The notes below the pieces were generated by a model that saw nothing but the letters and a program-made list of their open reading frames with translations, was not told where the DNA came from and did not search any database. Source: Carettochelys insculpta (Eukaryota; Chordata; Testudines; Carettochelyidae). Taken from it: 64,000 nt of DNA. Location: contig NC_134167.1 in the NCBI RefSeq assembly GCF_033958435.1, positions 9,444,001 through 9,508,000 of the forward strand, written 5' to 3'. Position numbers and translations under genes: made by a program. Below, in pieces: positions 37,511 to 49,713 of this stretch (the first letter of the stretch is position 1; each line of letters opens with the position of its first letter).

Positions 37511-37636
37511 CTTCTTCTTCCGGTCCCGGGAGCGATTCCTGCGCTTGCGGTTGGATTCTTCCTTCTCCTTTTGCTCCTGCAGAGCCTGAGCTTCGATATC
37601 TTTGATTTTCTTCAGCTGCTTGGCTGCCTGAGCCAT
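37511..37636 (-). CDS. ANK1: ANK1 alternative first coding exon
   Basis: This is a 42-codon exon from an ATG at 37636-37634 to AAG at 37511, followed by a consensus donor GTGAGT. The ATG sits in a strong initiation context (CCACCATGG). The peptide begins MAQAAKQLKKIKDIEAQAL and ends in the basic run RSRDRKKK. Ankyrin-3 starts with a related MAHAASQLKK...RSRDRKKK peptide, and I recognise this version as the brain-type N-terminus of ankyrin-1. In the mature protein it precedes the ankyrin repeats that link membrane proteins to the spectrin cytoskeleton. The exon ends in phase 0, which fits a splice into the first ankyrin-repeat exon. Same-strand placement downstream of KAT6A matches the known gene neighbourhood. 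Translation beyond the donor (VSGAWVG...) is intron read-through. Confidence 0.85.
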
Positions 37637-38290
37637 GGTGGGTCAGCGCTGGAAACCTCCCCAGTGCTCACACCGGCCCTTGCGGCCAGACCCCTCCACT
37701 TCTGGACAGCCTCCTCCCCTGGCTGGAATGCTGACAGCCCCAAGGAGAGCAGCCCCAGGAATGACGGGAAGATGGAGAGCCGACTGCAAGCCCCAAAGGG
37801 CAGCTGGTGCCTCCAGCTAGTTGCTAGATGAAGTCCGGGGCACCTTTCCAAAGCATTAATAATCCTAAATCCAGCTGTTCCCAAGGCTCTGAGCACCCCT
37901 GCAGCAGAGCCGGACGATGCTGGCACATCATTCAAAGTCCTTGTGGGACAGGAAACCTAGCTGGTGCGGCGCGCTCTCCCCCTCACCGGCTCCCCTGCAG
38001 CACAGGGAGAGCTGCAGACAGCTGGCTGCAGGGAGGACAATAACTCTCAGCAATTAATGCCCGATGACAATAGAATGGCAGCGAGAGGAGGAGGCCGGCG
38101 GGTTTCATCTCGACTCCTCGGGTCCTTGGGGCAGCGCATCGGCAGCACTAGCACGCAGAGGGCCAGGCAATGGCTTTCCCACTGCGGTGCTGCTGATGCA
38201 GGCACATTTGCCCATCTCTCCCTCTCCGTGCAGCAGCAGCAGCACCACCAGCCGCCGCGTCGCTCGCTGACTCGCTAGGTTATGACTCCA
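37637..38290 (-). promoter_or_regulatory. Putative ANK1 5' UTR and promoter region
   Basis: The sequence immediately upstream of the ANK1 ATG includes a CpG-enriched patch. A hand count gives about twenty CpG between 37965 and 38277, well above the surrounding DNA, with a short CAG run near 38228-38242. No transcription start or TATA box can be assigned with confidence. The call rests on position next to the first coding exon and on CpG density. Confidence 0.4.
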
Positions 38291-39780
38291 GTGCTTTTCA
38301 AGGAGAGCGGTGGGGAAATCGCTGCACAGGCTTAGCAGCCAGGCAGCATCTCTGCCTGGAACACAGAGGAGGCTGCGAGGGACGTGCCAAGCACCGAAGC
38401 AGAGAGCAGCTCAGCAGCACCTGTCTCTGCTCACGGCTCCCTTCCCGAGGAGCGACCAGTGGAGGGGAGAGAGCTGCCCAGGCTCAGAAGAGTAATCTGC
38501 AGTGCCCGACTGCCAGGGGCCACCCAGCAGAGCCTGAGGCCTGGCAACAAGGGAGCTTGCTGGGATCCCTGGGGGAGGGCCAAATGGGTCTCCCCTTTGT
38601 ACCGTTCATAGCTTCCAAAGCCAGACCAGGCCCTGGCGCTGGCTAGCCCGAGCTCTCGCACATCGCAGGCCTGGGGCCTGCCCCGCAGCGACTCCTGCAG
38701 CAGCCCTTGGCAATAAACATCCGCTGTGGGCTGCACAAAGGGGAACTTAGGGCGAATCCCATGCAACCCTCAGGAAAACGCTGCCTGGGCAGGCTCCACC
38801 TCTGTTCACAGGCTGAGCTAGCAACTGTGAGCATCCCTCCATGTGGGGAGCCGGCGCTCCAAAGCCACCTGCCCCAGGGCCTGGGAGCACCTTTGCTCAC
38901 CATCTTTTCTACAGGCCAATTCACTTCTCAACAGAGGGAGTCTCCCGGACACCTCTGCTCCCCAGCCCTTTCGCGCTCCCTCTGACGCACTCCCTCTCAA
39001 AGCTCCCCCTGGCACTCCCACCTGGTTCCCCCACTACCTCCCCATCTGTCATGGGCTGCCTGCCCCACTCCTGGCTGCTGCACCCCCCTCGCCTGACCCC
39101 CACCAACACTACTTCCTCACTCCCTGTTCTTGTACTTCGTCCTCTCTCTGCTCACTGTCCCATGGGCCAGGGAAGAGCTGAGGGACAGACACACAGGGAG
39201 GAGTTTTCCAGACCAGCCTCGCCACAGTCTGAGCAAAGAACCGGTGTAACCCCTGGGATGCACCACTCGGGGCAGCTTCTGGGGTTAGGAATACAGCTGC
39301 AATGTTGTACACAGCGATGAGTAATTCCATGGGAGTCAGGCACATACCACAACCGGGTACCTGGCTCACTGCACACAACCCCCACCGCATCATTGCACAA
39401 GCCTCCCACCACCATCCACAGCCGCACTGCCCGCACACCTGTGCCTCCAGCCACGGCGTGCCCTGAGGGGAACAGGCCCTCCCTCCCCTACGCATAAACA
39501 ACAAGAAGGGAAAGAGTCCCCGTGTTCCACCGTGGCCCTGGGTAGCTTTGGGTTACTGGCGATTTCTCAGAGATTGTTTCTAACAGTTACTCACGGGCCT
39601 GCTCAGGCTGGTGGGAAGGGAATCTGGAGTCTTCAGAGTAAGGCTGAGAATCCAACTGCATCAGCTCACCGTCTGTGGGCTGCTTCATGTCTTTGCAGTT
39701 CAGATTTCCCTGCATGGAGTTGTATCTTCTGCACATATCTCTTCACTGTCAGGTCCAGCTAGGCCCTCCGCTAGAAGAAG
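38291..39780. other. Intergenic stretch without recognised features
   Basis: This is GC-rich sequence upstream of ANK1. Several overlapping open frames on both strands are explained by high GC and few stops rather than by protein homology. I could not name any repeat here. Confidence 0.4.
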
Positions 39781-40325
39781 AATCATAGAACATTAGAACC
39801 AGAAGGGATCTTGAGAGAGCCAACCACTACTTAAACCATCCCTGACAGACTTTTATCTGACCTGCTCTTAAATATCTCCAGTGATGGAGATTCCACAAGC
39901 TCCCCAGGCAATTTATTCCAGGGCTTAACCTCCCTGACAGTTAGGACAGTCTAATCTAAACCTTCCTTGCTGCAGTTTAAGTCCATTGCTTCTTGTCCTG
40001 TCCTCAGAGGCCACAGAGAACAATTTTTCTCCTTCCTCCTTGTAACACCCTTTGAGGTACTTGAAAACCGCTATCACATCCCTTCTAAATCTTCTCTTCT
40101 CTAAACTAAACAAGCCCAGTTTTTTCAGTCTTCCCTCATAGCTCATGTTCTCTAGAGCTTTGATCGTTCTTGTTGCTCTTCTCTGGACTTTCTCCAATTT
40201 CTCCTCATCTTTCTTGAAAAATGGTGCCCAGAACTGGGCATAATACTCCAGCTGAGGCCTAATTAGTGCAGAGTAGAACAGAGGAATTACTTCTCAGGTC
40301 TTGCTCACAGCACTCCTGTTAATGC
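39781..40325 (-). mobile_element. CR1 LINE 3' fragment upstream of ANK1
   Basis: The plus strand begins AATCATAGAACATTAGAACC and contains GATGGAGATTCCACAAGCTC. The minus strand retains [20 protein letters not shown] and [20 protein letters not shown]. It is intergenic, about 2.1 kb upstream of the ANK1 start codon. Confidence 0.8.
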
Positions 40326-41299
40326 AAATTAACTGATTCTTCCCCTGTGGGGAACAACAGTATGTGTTAAGTGGAGCTTTTGGAGCACTCTAGATTGTGA
40401 TGAACAGGAATCTGACTGTTGCTACCAGAGAGCAGTTTGTGACATGTGTGCTGTGCTCACAGAGATAAAAAACACACTTAAATTGAGTGGCTCCTTATAT
40501 AACAGCACAAAGCAGTATGTCCACTGCATACAACATAGAAGTCAATTAAGGCTGCAAAGTCAAACACTTGAAAATTAGGAAACACCAGATGCGGTGTTGT
40601 CCGTGCAACCTTAACGCTGTCCCTCGTGCGTTGATTCTATGCACTGAATGAGTCAAAAATGCTGGGGGACTGCGGGGGAGAGAAAACTGTATATGATCAT
40701 GTAATTAAAGACTGAATCATAATTAGGCCCTACTACATTCACAGTCCACTCTGGTCAATTTCACAGTCATCTAATTTTTAAAAAGGTAAATGTCATGAAT
40801 TCAGACACTTTAAGCTGAAATTTCAGCGTGTTGTAATCGTAGGGGACCTGACCCATAAAGGAGTCATGTGAAGGCTGCCAGGTTATTGTACTAGCTGTGG
40901 TACTGCTACTCTTCCTTCTGTACAGTGAAACCACCCAGGCATGGCTGAGACTCAGAGTGGGGGAGCATCTGCCGAGGACTGGAACTGGTGGCTGCGGCAG
41001 GAGCCAGGAGCTGCAGTGGATGATTTAGGGGCTTTCAGAAGAAGGCAAAAGCAGAGCTGATTAATCCCAGACTCAGTGAGTGCTGCGTACGGGCTCGCGC
41101 TGGCGCTGTCCCTGCCTTAGCAGCAGCTGCTTCCATCTTAGTAGTGGTGGAAATGATTGAGAAGGAATGAAATTGCCATGGTGGGAAGCAGCCTTTCCTC
41201 AGGCCTGCACCATGAAGCTGGAGCAGCCAGTGCACTGTTCTGCTGCACTCTCCCTGGCTCCTCTAGCAGCTGCCTGGACCCTTTCTGGAGCCCATGGGA

Positions 41300-41453
41300 G
41301 GAATGAATTTTGTTACGCACACCAAGGCACATGCTGATGTGCACCACCAGGAGCAACACACGCTGCCGGCTGTGGTCGCTCTGCCAATCAGCGGGGCAAC
41401 CTCTGAACCTCTCCTGGGCAGCCACCCATGCACTCAGCTTCCAGGGAATACTG
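41300..41453. mobile_element. 190-bp repeat family copy, inverted
   Basis: GGAATGAATTTTGTTACGC, TGCTGATGTGCACCACC, GCCAATCAGCGGGGCAAC and CTCAGCTTCCAGGGAATACT match the inverted family. Confidence 0.45.
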
Positions 41454-42335
41454 CCTGCAAGGCTGAATTGCAGCTGCCACCCTGAGCTTCCCCACCCAGC
41501 AGCAATTTGGAGAGTGGCCAGTACAATCTCACAAGGCATTGCCCCACACAAAGCCACCCGTCGGTCGGTTCAGGTGGCGCTGGCATTCGTGCAGGGGGGT
41601 AGGGTCTCTGTGCCAATGGAGGGGACCACGTGAGTTGGGGCTCTGGGGGGCTGCGACTGGGCAAGGACAGAAATAGTATTCTGGCGACTCAGCACGAGCC
41701 TGGGCTCAGAACTGCTGATGTTGGATGCCTGAAACTCCAGATTGGTTCTGTGGCGGGCTCGTCCTCGGTTTCTCCAGAGCTGGCAAACGACCAGCAAATG
41801 ATGAACGAGGCAGTGGCAGGCCGGCCATGCGTGCTCATGGCCTCTCCTGGGGCTGCCTCATTACGCACACTCATCACATCCCAACAGCTGCAGAGCTGGC
41901 TCCTCTGTGCTGGTGATGTGCTCCCAGGGCAGCTGCAGAGGAAAAGCTCAGCCATCTCACCTGGCAGGAAGGGGCAGCAAAGCGCCCTGGCCCCATAACT
42001 TGGGACCCCTGGCACAGGCCAGCCACTGCAGGCTCCATATGCCCCCCTGGGAGAAAGGGACCATAGCAAAGCTAGGCTCAGTGAGGGGGGACAGCATTTT
42101 GCAGCAGAAGAGCTGAGACTGGTGCTGTTGCAAGCCATTTGGTGAGACCAGACAGGTCCTGGACACTTTTCCTGTTCAACATGTGTAGGTCAGCTGGTCT
42201 TGTGCCTCATCTCGAGGGCACCAGAACTGTTTGCATGGGAAAGCTCCCCCCCGGCCCCGGCTCTGCCTCAGCCTGGCCGCTAATCCATTGTCCATTCAGC
42301 AGTCACACCATGCCACACCATGCTCCCACTCCCAG

Positions 42336-43498
42336 CATGACAATTACTGCCTCAGTTTCCCTGGGTACAGCATCAGTGCATGGTGGCAAGGGGAGTAACG
42401 GGGTGATAACTTCTCACATGTACATAATGGCACTCCATGGCCTTTGTAACTAGGCAACCAGGTGACACCTTTATTCGCAGGCCAAAGGAGGGAGAAGGGG
42501 CCTGGCTGGTTTGAATTGGAACTGGGCTGTGGAGTGGGACAGTGTCTCTGGCTGGAGAGGGAGGAAGGAGGGCCAGGGCCCTGGCTCAGGGACCCCTCTG
42601 CATCCCCTCCCCCCAGAATGGATTGTACTGATGGCTTCTGGTTTCTGTGCTGATAAGTCTGTTCTGTGCTATGTCCCTGTCATAGAATCATAGAAGAGTA
42701 GGACTGGAAGGGACCTCGAGAGGCCATTGAGTCCAGCCCCCTGCCCTCATGGCAGGACCAAGCACTTTCTAGACCATCCCTGAAAGCCATCTATCTAACC
42801 TCTTCTTAAATATCTCCAGTGGTGGAGATTCTACCACCTCCCTTGGCAATTCGTTCCAGTGTTTGATCACCCTGACAGTTAGAAACCTTTTCCTAATGTC
42901 CAGCCTGAACCTCCCCTGCTGCAATTTAAGTCCATTGCCTCTTGTTCTATCCTCAGAGGCAAGGAAGAACAAGTTCCCTCCCTCTGCCTTATGATACCCT
43001 TTTAGATACCTGAAAACTGCTATCATGTCCCCCCTCGATCTTCTCTTTTCCAAACTAAACAAGTCCAATTCTTTCAGCCTTTCTTCATAGGTCATATTCT
43101 CTAGACCTTTGATCATTCTCGTTGCTCTCCTCTGGACCCTCTCCAATTTCTCCACATACTCCCTGAACTGCGGTGCCCAGAACTGGACACAGTACTCCAG
43201 CTGAGGCCTAACCAGTGCAGAGTAGAGCAGGAGAATGACTTCTTATGTCTTGTTCACAACACACCTGTTTATGCATCCTAGAATCGTGTTTGCTTTTTTT
43301 GCAACAGCATCACACTGTTGACTCATATTTAGCTTGTGGTCCACTATAACCCCCAGATCCCTTTCTGCTGTACTCATTCCTAGGCAGTCCTTTCCCATTC
43401 TGTATGTGCTATAAACCTTCTGTGCTACTACCGAACAAGAGTCGTAGCTAACTGCAGGAGGGGGATGCATGGCCTGGTGACCCCCACACTCCATGACA
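42336..43498 (+). mobile_element. Solo LTR, family copy 5, split by a CR1
   Basis: LTR sequence runs from about 42336 to 42679 and resumes at 43409-43498, ending CCATGACA. The break falls at the position where other copies read GTCCCTGTCGCCTAATAAACC. The 5' end lacks the first part of the LTR. The AATAAA site reads TATAAA next to the CR1 junction. Confidence 0.65.
42680..43408 (-). mobile_element. CR1 LINE, 3' part, inserted in an LTR
   Basis: This is a 729-bp, 5'-truncated CR1 in minus orientation. On the minus strand it encodes a long relic frame (43155-42769) with [28 protein letters not shown] and FRYLKG, the conserved CR1 ORF2 C-terminus, and further upstream KKANTILGCINR. Its 3' end is the repeated TTCTATGATTCTATGA-type tail typical of CR1. 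It interrupts the LTR family sequence, so it inserted later. Confidence 0.85.
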
Positions 43499-43734
43499 CC
43501 CCCACTATGCTGTCTCCTGCCTGAGGGGCTCCCTGCATTGCTCGCTCAGCACCCCTTCCCTCTTTACACTCTGCATTGGCAGCTCTGCGTAGGCCTCAGG
43601 CACCAGCTCCACGTTGCTAATACCAAACCCTGCCCCTCAGCCCAGCCTAAGACGCACAAGGCTGTTCGGCACCTGGATGTGACTGAGGTACAGAGAACAG
43701 GCACAGGGAAAGCCTCATTCATCCTCCCATGAGA

Positions 43735-43975
43735 GATGAGCCACAGGGACAGATAACGCACTGGATACTGAGTTTCAAAGGGAGCACGTTTCAGATAGGG
43801 GAAAGGAAGCAATTTCAACGCAGCAGTGATTCTGTGGAACTCATTGCCACAAACATCATGGAGGCCCTGAGCTCTGGAGGTTCAAGACCAAACTGGGCAA
43901 TTCTACAGACAGACCGACCACCCCTGCCCACAGGGCCATCAGAGGGTGTTTTATAGAACGGATGAAGACTTCTCA
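43735..43975 (+). mobile_element. Possible old LINE 3' fragment
   Basis: The stretch with GGAAGCAATTTCAACGCAGC, GTGGAACTCATTGCCACAA and GGAGGCCCTGAGCTC resembles the ending of CR1/L2-type ORF2 (NSVELIATNIMEAL in one frame). It is short and diverged. Confidence 0.35.
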
Positions 43976-45935
43976 CTTCAGGGCAGGATTAAACCACTAA
44001 GTGACATGGGCTCCTTACAGCATGGGCCACAGTTAGAGACAAGACCAACTCGGAAGCACCCCTGCTCTGAGTGGGAGAAACAGCTTCTATTCTTGCGTGC
44101 ACTGATGCTCTGATTCCAGTGCCTCCCTGCCAAAGCCTCTGGCCACTTCTCCTTCAATGCTCAGCCTCCGTCACGCTGTCCAAAGGAGAACCCAACATTA
44201 CCCAAAATAGCAATCAGGAAAGAATTACATGGACGACCAGAGAGGTAAATACTCTGGGCTAAGACAGTGCAATCCACAGACCCGCGGGCACATAAGGTGC
44301 TACCACGCACACCCAGGGTGAGGCTCATCAGCCAGCTGGAGCAAACATACTGAAAGGATTGTAAAAATAAATGGGAGAAACAGGTCAGAAAAGGGGAGAG
44401 GAGAGGGAGAGAGAGACACTGGAGTCCAGATTGCAATCTGCCCCTGCGGCAGTACGGGATCTCTGCCCGCTGCCTCTCTGGAGCTGCTAGAAGCCTGCCT
44501 GATGAGGGACAGGAGCACAGCGACAGCTCCCAGGGCTGACGGCTGAGCAGGGGACCTGCGGAGGTGACAGAGGCAGAAGTGGAACGGGCAGGTGGAGGAG
44601 CCCGTGCACTCAGAACCATGATGGTGGTAGAGCTGTTACATCATGACCTGGCCTGGGGTTTGAGAGCAGCAGCCTGGGGGCGTGTGGGGGAGCGGGAGGT
44701 AACAGGTACTGGCAGCCTTGCCAGCAGCTGCTGGAATAATGGAGGGGGACATGTGAGGTCAGACGCAAGGGTCTGAGCTGGCAAAGATGCCAGCTGCCTG
44801 GCCAGCAGATTGAAAAAGGAGATTCCTGCAGGCTGGAGCCACAGCTCCCTGGGCAGGAGAGCCGCGTGCTGCCCAACAGGGCTTGTGGTGCTGCTGGTGT
44901 AAAAGTGACAAACCAGCCCTGCTCCTAGCCTGCCCCAAAGCAGATGTCAACTCTCCCACAGCACCAAGTCTGGGCTGGCACTTAGCGAGGCCCCAGGGGA
45001 GGGCAGAGAATGCACCTGCTAATGGCAGTGCACAGCCTCTGGTGCCAGCATGGCCTCATGCACGGAGACAGCTGTTGTCTGGTGCTTGGGTGGCATATGA
45101 CACAGTGGGCTGAGCGCATGCCTCCTGCCCCTGCAGCCTGGCCCAGTTGGGCCCCGCCCCACAAAACCTTCCCTCACCTGCTCACTGGTCCTGATGGGTG
45201 GCAACCTTCTGCCGGGCTGAGCATCACTCCAGCCTCTTGCCACTTAATTGTACGTGCGCATGTGTGTATAATTTTATTTTTAATAGGTGCTCAGTCAATA
45301 TTATTTTGAAGGTGTGTACTGCGTAGTTCTGCTTGATTGCCATTGAACTCGCTTAAAGCTGAGTAATTGCACCAGGTGTCTTGTATTTGTCACAAGGAAA
45401 TATGGTCACCCTATGCACACACGCAAGCATGCACACAGAGCGCTCCAAGTCCCAAGGGCCCACATACGTGCCATCCCCGCACAGCTCTGGAGTCAACAGG
45501 CCTGGCACCTGCGTGCACCTCCTCAGCGCTTTGAGACCAATAGGACCCCCCCACACACACACACAGCCTCTCAGTGCTCAGGGTCCAACCGGCCTGAGGC
45601 CTCACTGGTCCCACAATGTACCAGGGAGAGAAAGGGCCTGTTCTCCAGGGCTCAGAAGCCAGCAATGCATCTGCTGATGGCTCTTCTGGGTCCTTGGAGT
45701 GTGTTTCTGGAACACTGCATTTGCATTTTCACACCAAGACTCCAGTGTCTGGGTTTATGTGCATGGAACCGTGTCCCAGGGTATTTCCGCATTCTGGTTA
45801 TGAAATACAATGACCCAGAAACCAAGCCCTGGATAACTGAAATTGGTGGTCTTCTGTGCTCACAGCTCCCGGTCTGGGAGAAGTGGGCCCCAGGGGCTGT
45901 TGTATGTGAGGGAAGAGGGGAACCTTTACACCACC

Positions 45936-46244
45936 ACAGGTTGACACTCTCTAGTCCAGCACCCTCGGGACCTGACTGGTGCGGAGAATTTGCCAAACCA
46001 CAGGAGGGCAGTATTGTCTAGCAGCATCAACAACACTTCCACTGCTAACTGGGCTCTTAGAAGACGATTAGGGGTAAATTACAGCTAAACAACAGCCCAG
46101 AACACTGAGAGCCAGGCCTGGTGGCTGTAAACAAACTTTGGGGGACCACAGGAAACTTGGCCACACCCAGGATAAGTGGTTGGCCAGCTAACTAAAATCA
46201 TGCTGGATTACAGATGTTGCCAGATGAGAGAGGTTCAGCCTGTA
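45936..46244. mobile_element. TA-type inverted-repeat element, second copy
   Basis: It is colinear with 47344-47671: CTCTCTAGTCCAGCACCCT at the left, GGGCTCTTAGAAGA and GGTAAATTACAGCTAA inside, and AGAGAGGTTCAGCCTGTA at the right. The left terminus has decayed. Confidence 0.6.
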
Positions 46245-46504
46245 CTGCCAATGACAAATGTTCAAAAATCACGAGCCTCCACTCTGCTTGCACCAGTGAC
46301 TGCTCTTCCAGGAGAAAGCTACTCAGATGGTATTTACACTGATAAAAAGCAGGGTGGAGCAAGGACTTCTCCACTGAATGGTTTATGGATTTTTGCTGCT
46401 TGCTGTGACAGTCTCCTTGGCAGAGGACAAAGCATAGCCTGTAAGGCTAGCTACGAAAAATGAACCACTTGTGAAGCTAGATAATCACTGCGAGATTGAC
46501 AGGT

Positions 46505-46600
46505 AATACAGGCTGAACCTCTCTAGTCTGGCACTGTCTGGTCCAGCAACATCTGTGGTACGGCATGAGTTTAGTTAGCTGAATGTCCACTCTCAGAACG
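46505..46600. mobile_element. TA-type inverted-repeat element, 5' fragment
   Basis: TACAGGCTGAACCTCTCTAG opens the same family, but only about 95 bp can be followed before similarity is lost. Confidence 0.45.
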
Positions 46601-47343
46601 AATCCCTCATGCTGGTAAGGGTGTCTCACTGTCCCAGGGACCCTGAGACCCATCACACCTTTATGAACAGAGATAAAACCAAGCTAAAGTGCAGGGGGGA
46701 GTGGGAGGCGTTTGGAAACATGAGACAAACATGTTTCTGTCTTTGGCCCAAACATAAAATGTAAAAATAGCACCATGTGGGTGGCAAGAGGAAATTGTTA
46801 TTTTGCAGGAACATTTGGGACTCTAATTCACAATAGAACTTTTACCATTTTCCCCCAACATACAATTATTTTTACAATTTATATTGCAGAGGCCCAAGGG
46901 GCCCCAAGCAAAGGCTCGCCCCGACAGTTGCTCTGTTCCAGGCCTAGGACAAAGACATCACAACACTGAGGTAAGCAGCTCACTGCTGTAGCACTTCTGT
47001 GCCCCCATGCTAACCTCCCGCTAGCTACAGCGACTGTGGCCCAGCCCTCCATCCCAGTCTCCTTTTTGCTTAGGCCTCTTCTGGAGTAACGATTCCAACT
47101 GAAGACTCCAAACTGATCCTTCTACCCCTTAAGGGGCTCCACAGAAATTTCCTGCCCTTTACCACTATTCTCAGAGGGGGTAGCATTCCTGTCTTGTTCT
47201 GTCTGCTCAGCACAGCCTCTGTTTGTAACACCGCCTGTCCCAGATCCTCCCAACCTACTCCCCGTGGTTCTCTGCCTGCCTCCCTGACAGGCCTGCTTCC
47301 AAATCTCTCCCTTGCTGAATTCCACCCCCCCACCCCCGCCGTG

Positions 47344-47671
47344 TACAGGCTGAACCTCTCTAGTCCAGCACCCTTGAGACCTGATTGGTGCTGGATGAGA
47401 GAATTTGCCAGACCACGACAGGTCAATGTTGTCTAGCAGCATTGCCACTAATTTCACTGCTTAATGGGCTCTTAGAAGATAGTTTGGGGTAAATTACAGC
47501 TAAGTAACAGCCCAGGATGCCAAGACCCAGGACTAGTAGCTGTAAAACTTTATGGGCCCACAGGAAACCTGGCCACACGCAGGATAAGTGGTCATCTGGC
47601 TAACTAAAATCATGCTGGACCATGAATGTTGCTGGATGAGCGAATTCCAAATGACAGAGGTTCAGCCTGTA
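47344..47671. mobile_element. TA-flanked inverted-repeat element, best copy
   Basis: TACAGGCTGAACCTCT at the left and AGAGGTTCAGCCTGTA at the right are exact inverted complements, bounded by TA on both sides. The 328-bp length and lack of coding mark a MITE, possibly Tc1/mariner-related because of the TA flanks, though the superfamily is not proven. Family copies are at 45936, 46505, 62222 and, in half, 9030. Confidence 0.65.
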
Positions 47672-48729
47672 GTTCTTTCTGACCCTACCACAGCAGCAGG
47701 GATCTGTACCTGTCACTGGGTACAGAGCTGCATCAGATGGGTTTAACTTCAGCATAACAGGACAGGCTGAGCACATCACCCCTTAAAGCAGAAAAATGGA
47801 TACAGTCAGAACAGACAAAAATGAGAGGGGCCCAACCTATGCTGGCACAGGCACGAGTCTCTGCAGACAAAAACTCCTCTCCCGGAAGAGGAGGAGGCAA
47901 CTGGGCTTTGTGTGTTCTAGGGGCTGTGCAAATAGTTCATTCATTTTGAAACTTGCCAGAAGGATGCTGTCTTTTTAGCCCTGCCCAGGAGGGAGCTACC
48001 TCATTCAATGAAATCACTCGCATGCCCTGCATTGGAGCAGGCGAGTCTTACGTTCTAGAGCTCAATTTCAAGTGGTTATTTTTAGCCTTACTTATTCTGA
48101 CAAGCTCTGAAGATAAAAGATGCCACAAGCCAAACCTTGTCTGCTGCAGGCTTAGCCAGCCTCATGCTAGCTGCACGCTCCAGTTACTGCAGCCGCAGGA
48201 CCTAGGTGAGGAGCTCTCCCCCGGTGCTGGGATCCTAAATTAAGATGGTTCCATTCTTTTAGCCTTTCCATAATTATCTCCCTGATAGGATTTGAGATCA
48301 TTCTTCCCCTCAGTTTCGGTCAGAGCCACACTCCTGATATCCTGGGTGGAAGTAAATACACAGCTGCAGGGCTGCGCTGCAGCTCCTTCCTGAAGATCAG
48401 GAGAGGCGTCTGAGGTTGGCTTTGGTCCACGCAAAAGTGATTGCTAGAAAACCTGCTGACATCAAACCCCATCCGCAAACACACATTTTATGCACAGACT
48501 GCAGCACCAGCCGCTTAGGAGGCTGGGTACTTACAGTCTTATGTCTTTGCAGTCCAGTTTCAGCTCCAAGGCAGCTCTGGGTCTGGCGTGCTGTTCTGAA
48601 AAGCCTCCCTGATCCTCCTCTCCCTGAAGCACGTGAGAGCAGTTTGTAGGGTAAGTTCTGCAAGGAAAGGACCCCGACAGACTCAGAGAAATGCAGGACT
48701 GAAAGGGACCCCAGCAGGGTCATCTAATT

Positions 48730-49023
48730 CAGGGGTTCCCAACTTTTCATTCATATGGACCCCCCAACACCCTCCAAACTGTTAGTGGACTCTCATCACA
48801 GCCAACTGTAGCCAAGATGTGCACTTCATTAAGTTAAAAAGGAAACCACAACAGAGATCTTTGGACAGCCATTAATAACCTTACGGGAAGATATTTAATT
48901 TTAAAACTGATTGTAACATTGCAATTTATTTAAAACTGATTTCCTAGGATCATTTTCTTCTACCTTTTTTCCCCCACAGACCTCCTGCAATGCCCTCATG
49001 GGCTCCCAGGTTGGGAGCCATTG
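48730..49023. mobile_element. hAT-like element between ANK1 and KAT6A
   Basis: It starts CAGGGGTTCCCAAC and ends GTTGGGAGCCATTG, inverted at both ends. Flanks are ATCTAATT (48722-48729) and ATCTAGTC (49024-49031), six of eight matching, consistent with an old hAT target duplication. It is 294 bp with an AT-rich interior and no coding. Confidence 0.65.
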
Positions 49024-49071
49024 ATCTAGTCCATGGCCCTGCACAGAGGGAGATCTAAGTATTAGCTAGAC

Positions 49072-49713
49072 CAGGGGCAGAAAAATATGGCCCAGGGGCT
49101 GGGGCTGGTCCACTACTGTTCTGCAGCCCAGTAGGAGTCTCAGGCAGGCCCCCTGCATGTGCTATCTCCACGCCACCTGCACAGGTCGGGGGGAAGGGAT
49201 GACTTGGTGTACTGTCCCCAAGCACAATCTCACAGCTAATCAGCCAACGGGAGCTGCCTGAGTCATGCTCGTGAACAGCAACACATGTGGTCCTTGCAGC
49301 TGGCTGCTTTGAGCTGCATGCAGGAGAGAAAGTGGTGGGGGGGTTGGACCCAGCAGGTAGGTAGCCTGCCAGGGGGGCAGCCTGCTGGGGGCCCACCAGG
49401 CTGCTGGCAGAGAGCTGTCTAAAGTAAGTGCCTCCTGGGCAGAGCCTGCAACTGGCACCCGAGCCCCTCCCTTCCCCCAACTCTGTCCCCACTCCTGCAC
49501 CTTATACAGGTCATACCCCTAACCTTCGGCACCCATATCCCCTCTCAGGCCCTGCACCACCTCCTGCACCCCAGTTCCCTACCCTGAGCTTTCAGCACCC
49601 AACCTCCACCCCATACCCTGTATCTCCTCCATTAGTATCACGGAAGAGCATGGCCATTGGCCACTTACTGAATTCTTAGAGTGGCCCCCTATTAAAACAT
49701 ATAGCCCACCCTG
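49072..49713. mobile_element. hAT-like element, 642 bp
   Basis: Ends are CAGGGGCAGAAAAATATGG and ATATAGCCCACCCTG. Flanks AGCTAGAC (49064-49071) and ATTTAGAC (49714-49721) agree at six of eight positions. The right half (CCCTGCACC, CCCCAGTTCCCT, GTGGCCCCCTATTAAAA) resembles 11220-11503, a second copy of the family. Confidence 0.55.

Noticed and set aside
38841..39320. 159-codon frame upstream of ANK1
   Set aside because: Pro/Ser/Leu-rich text in several frames at once, typical of GC-rich non-coding DNA; no splice sites or homology support it.
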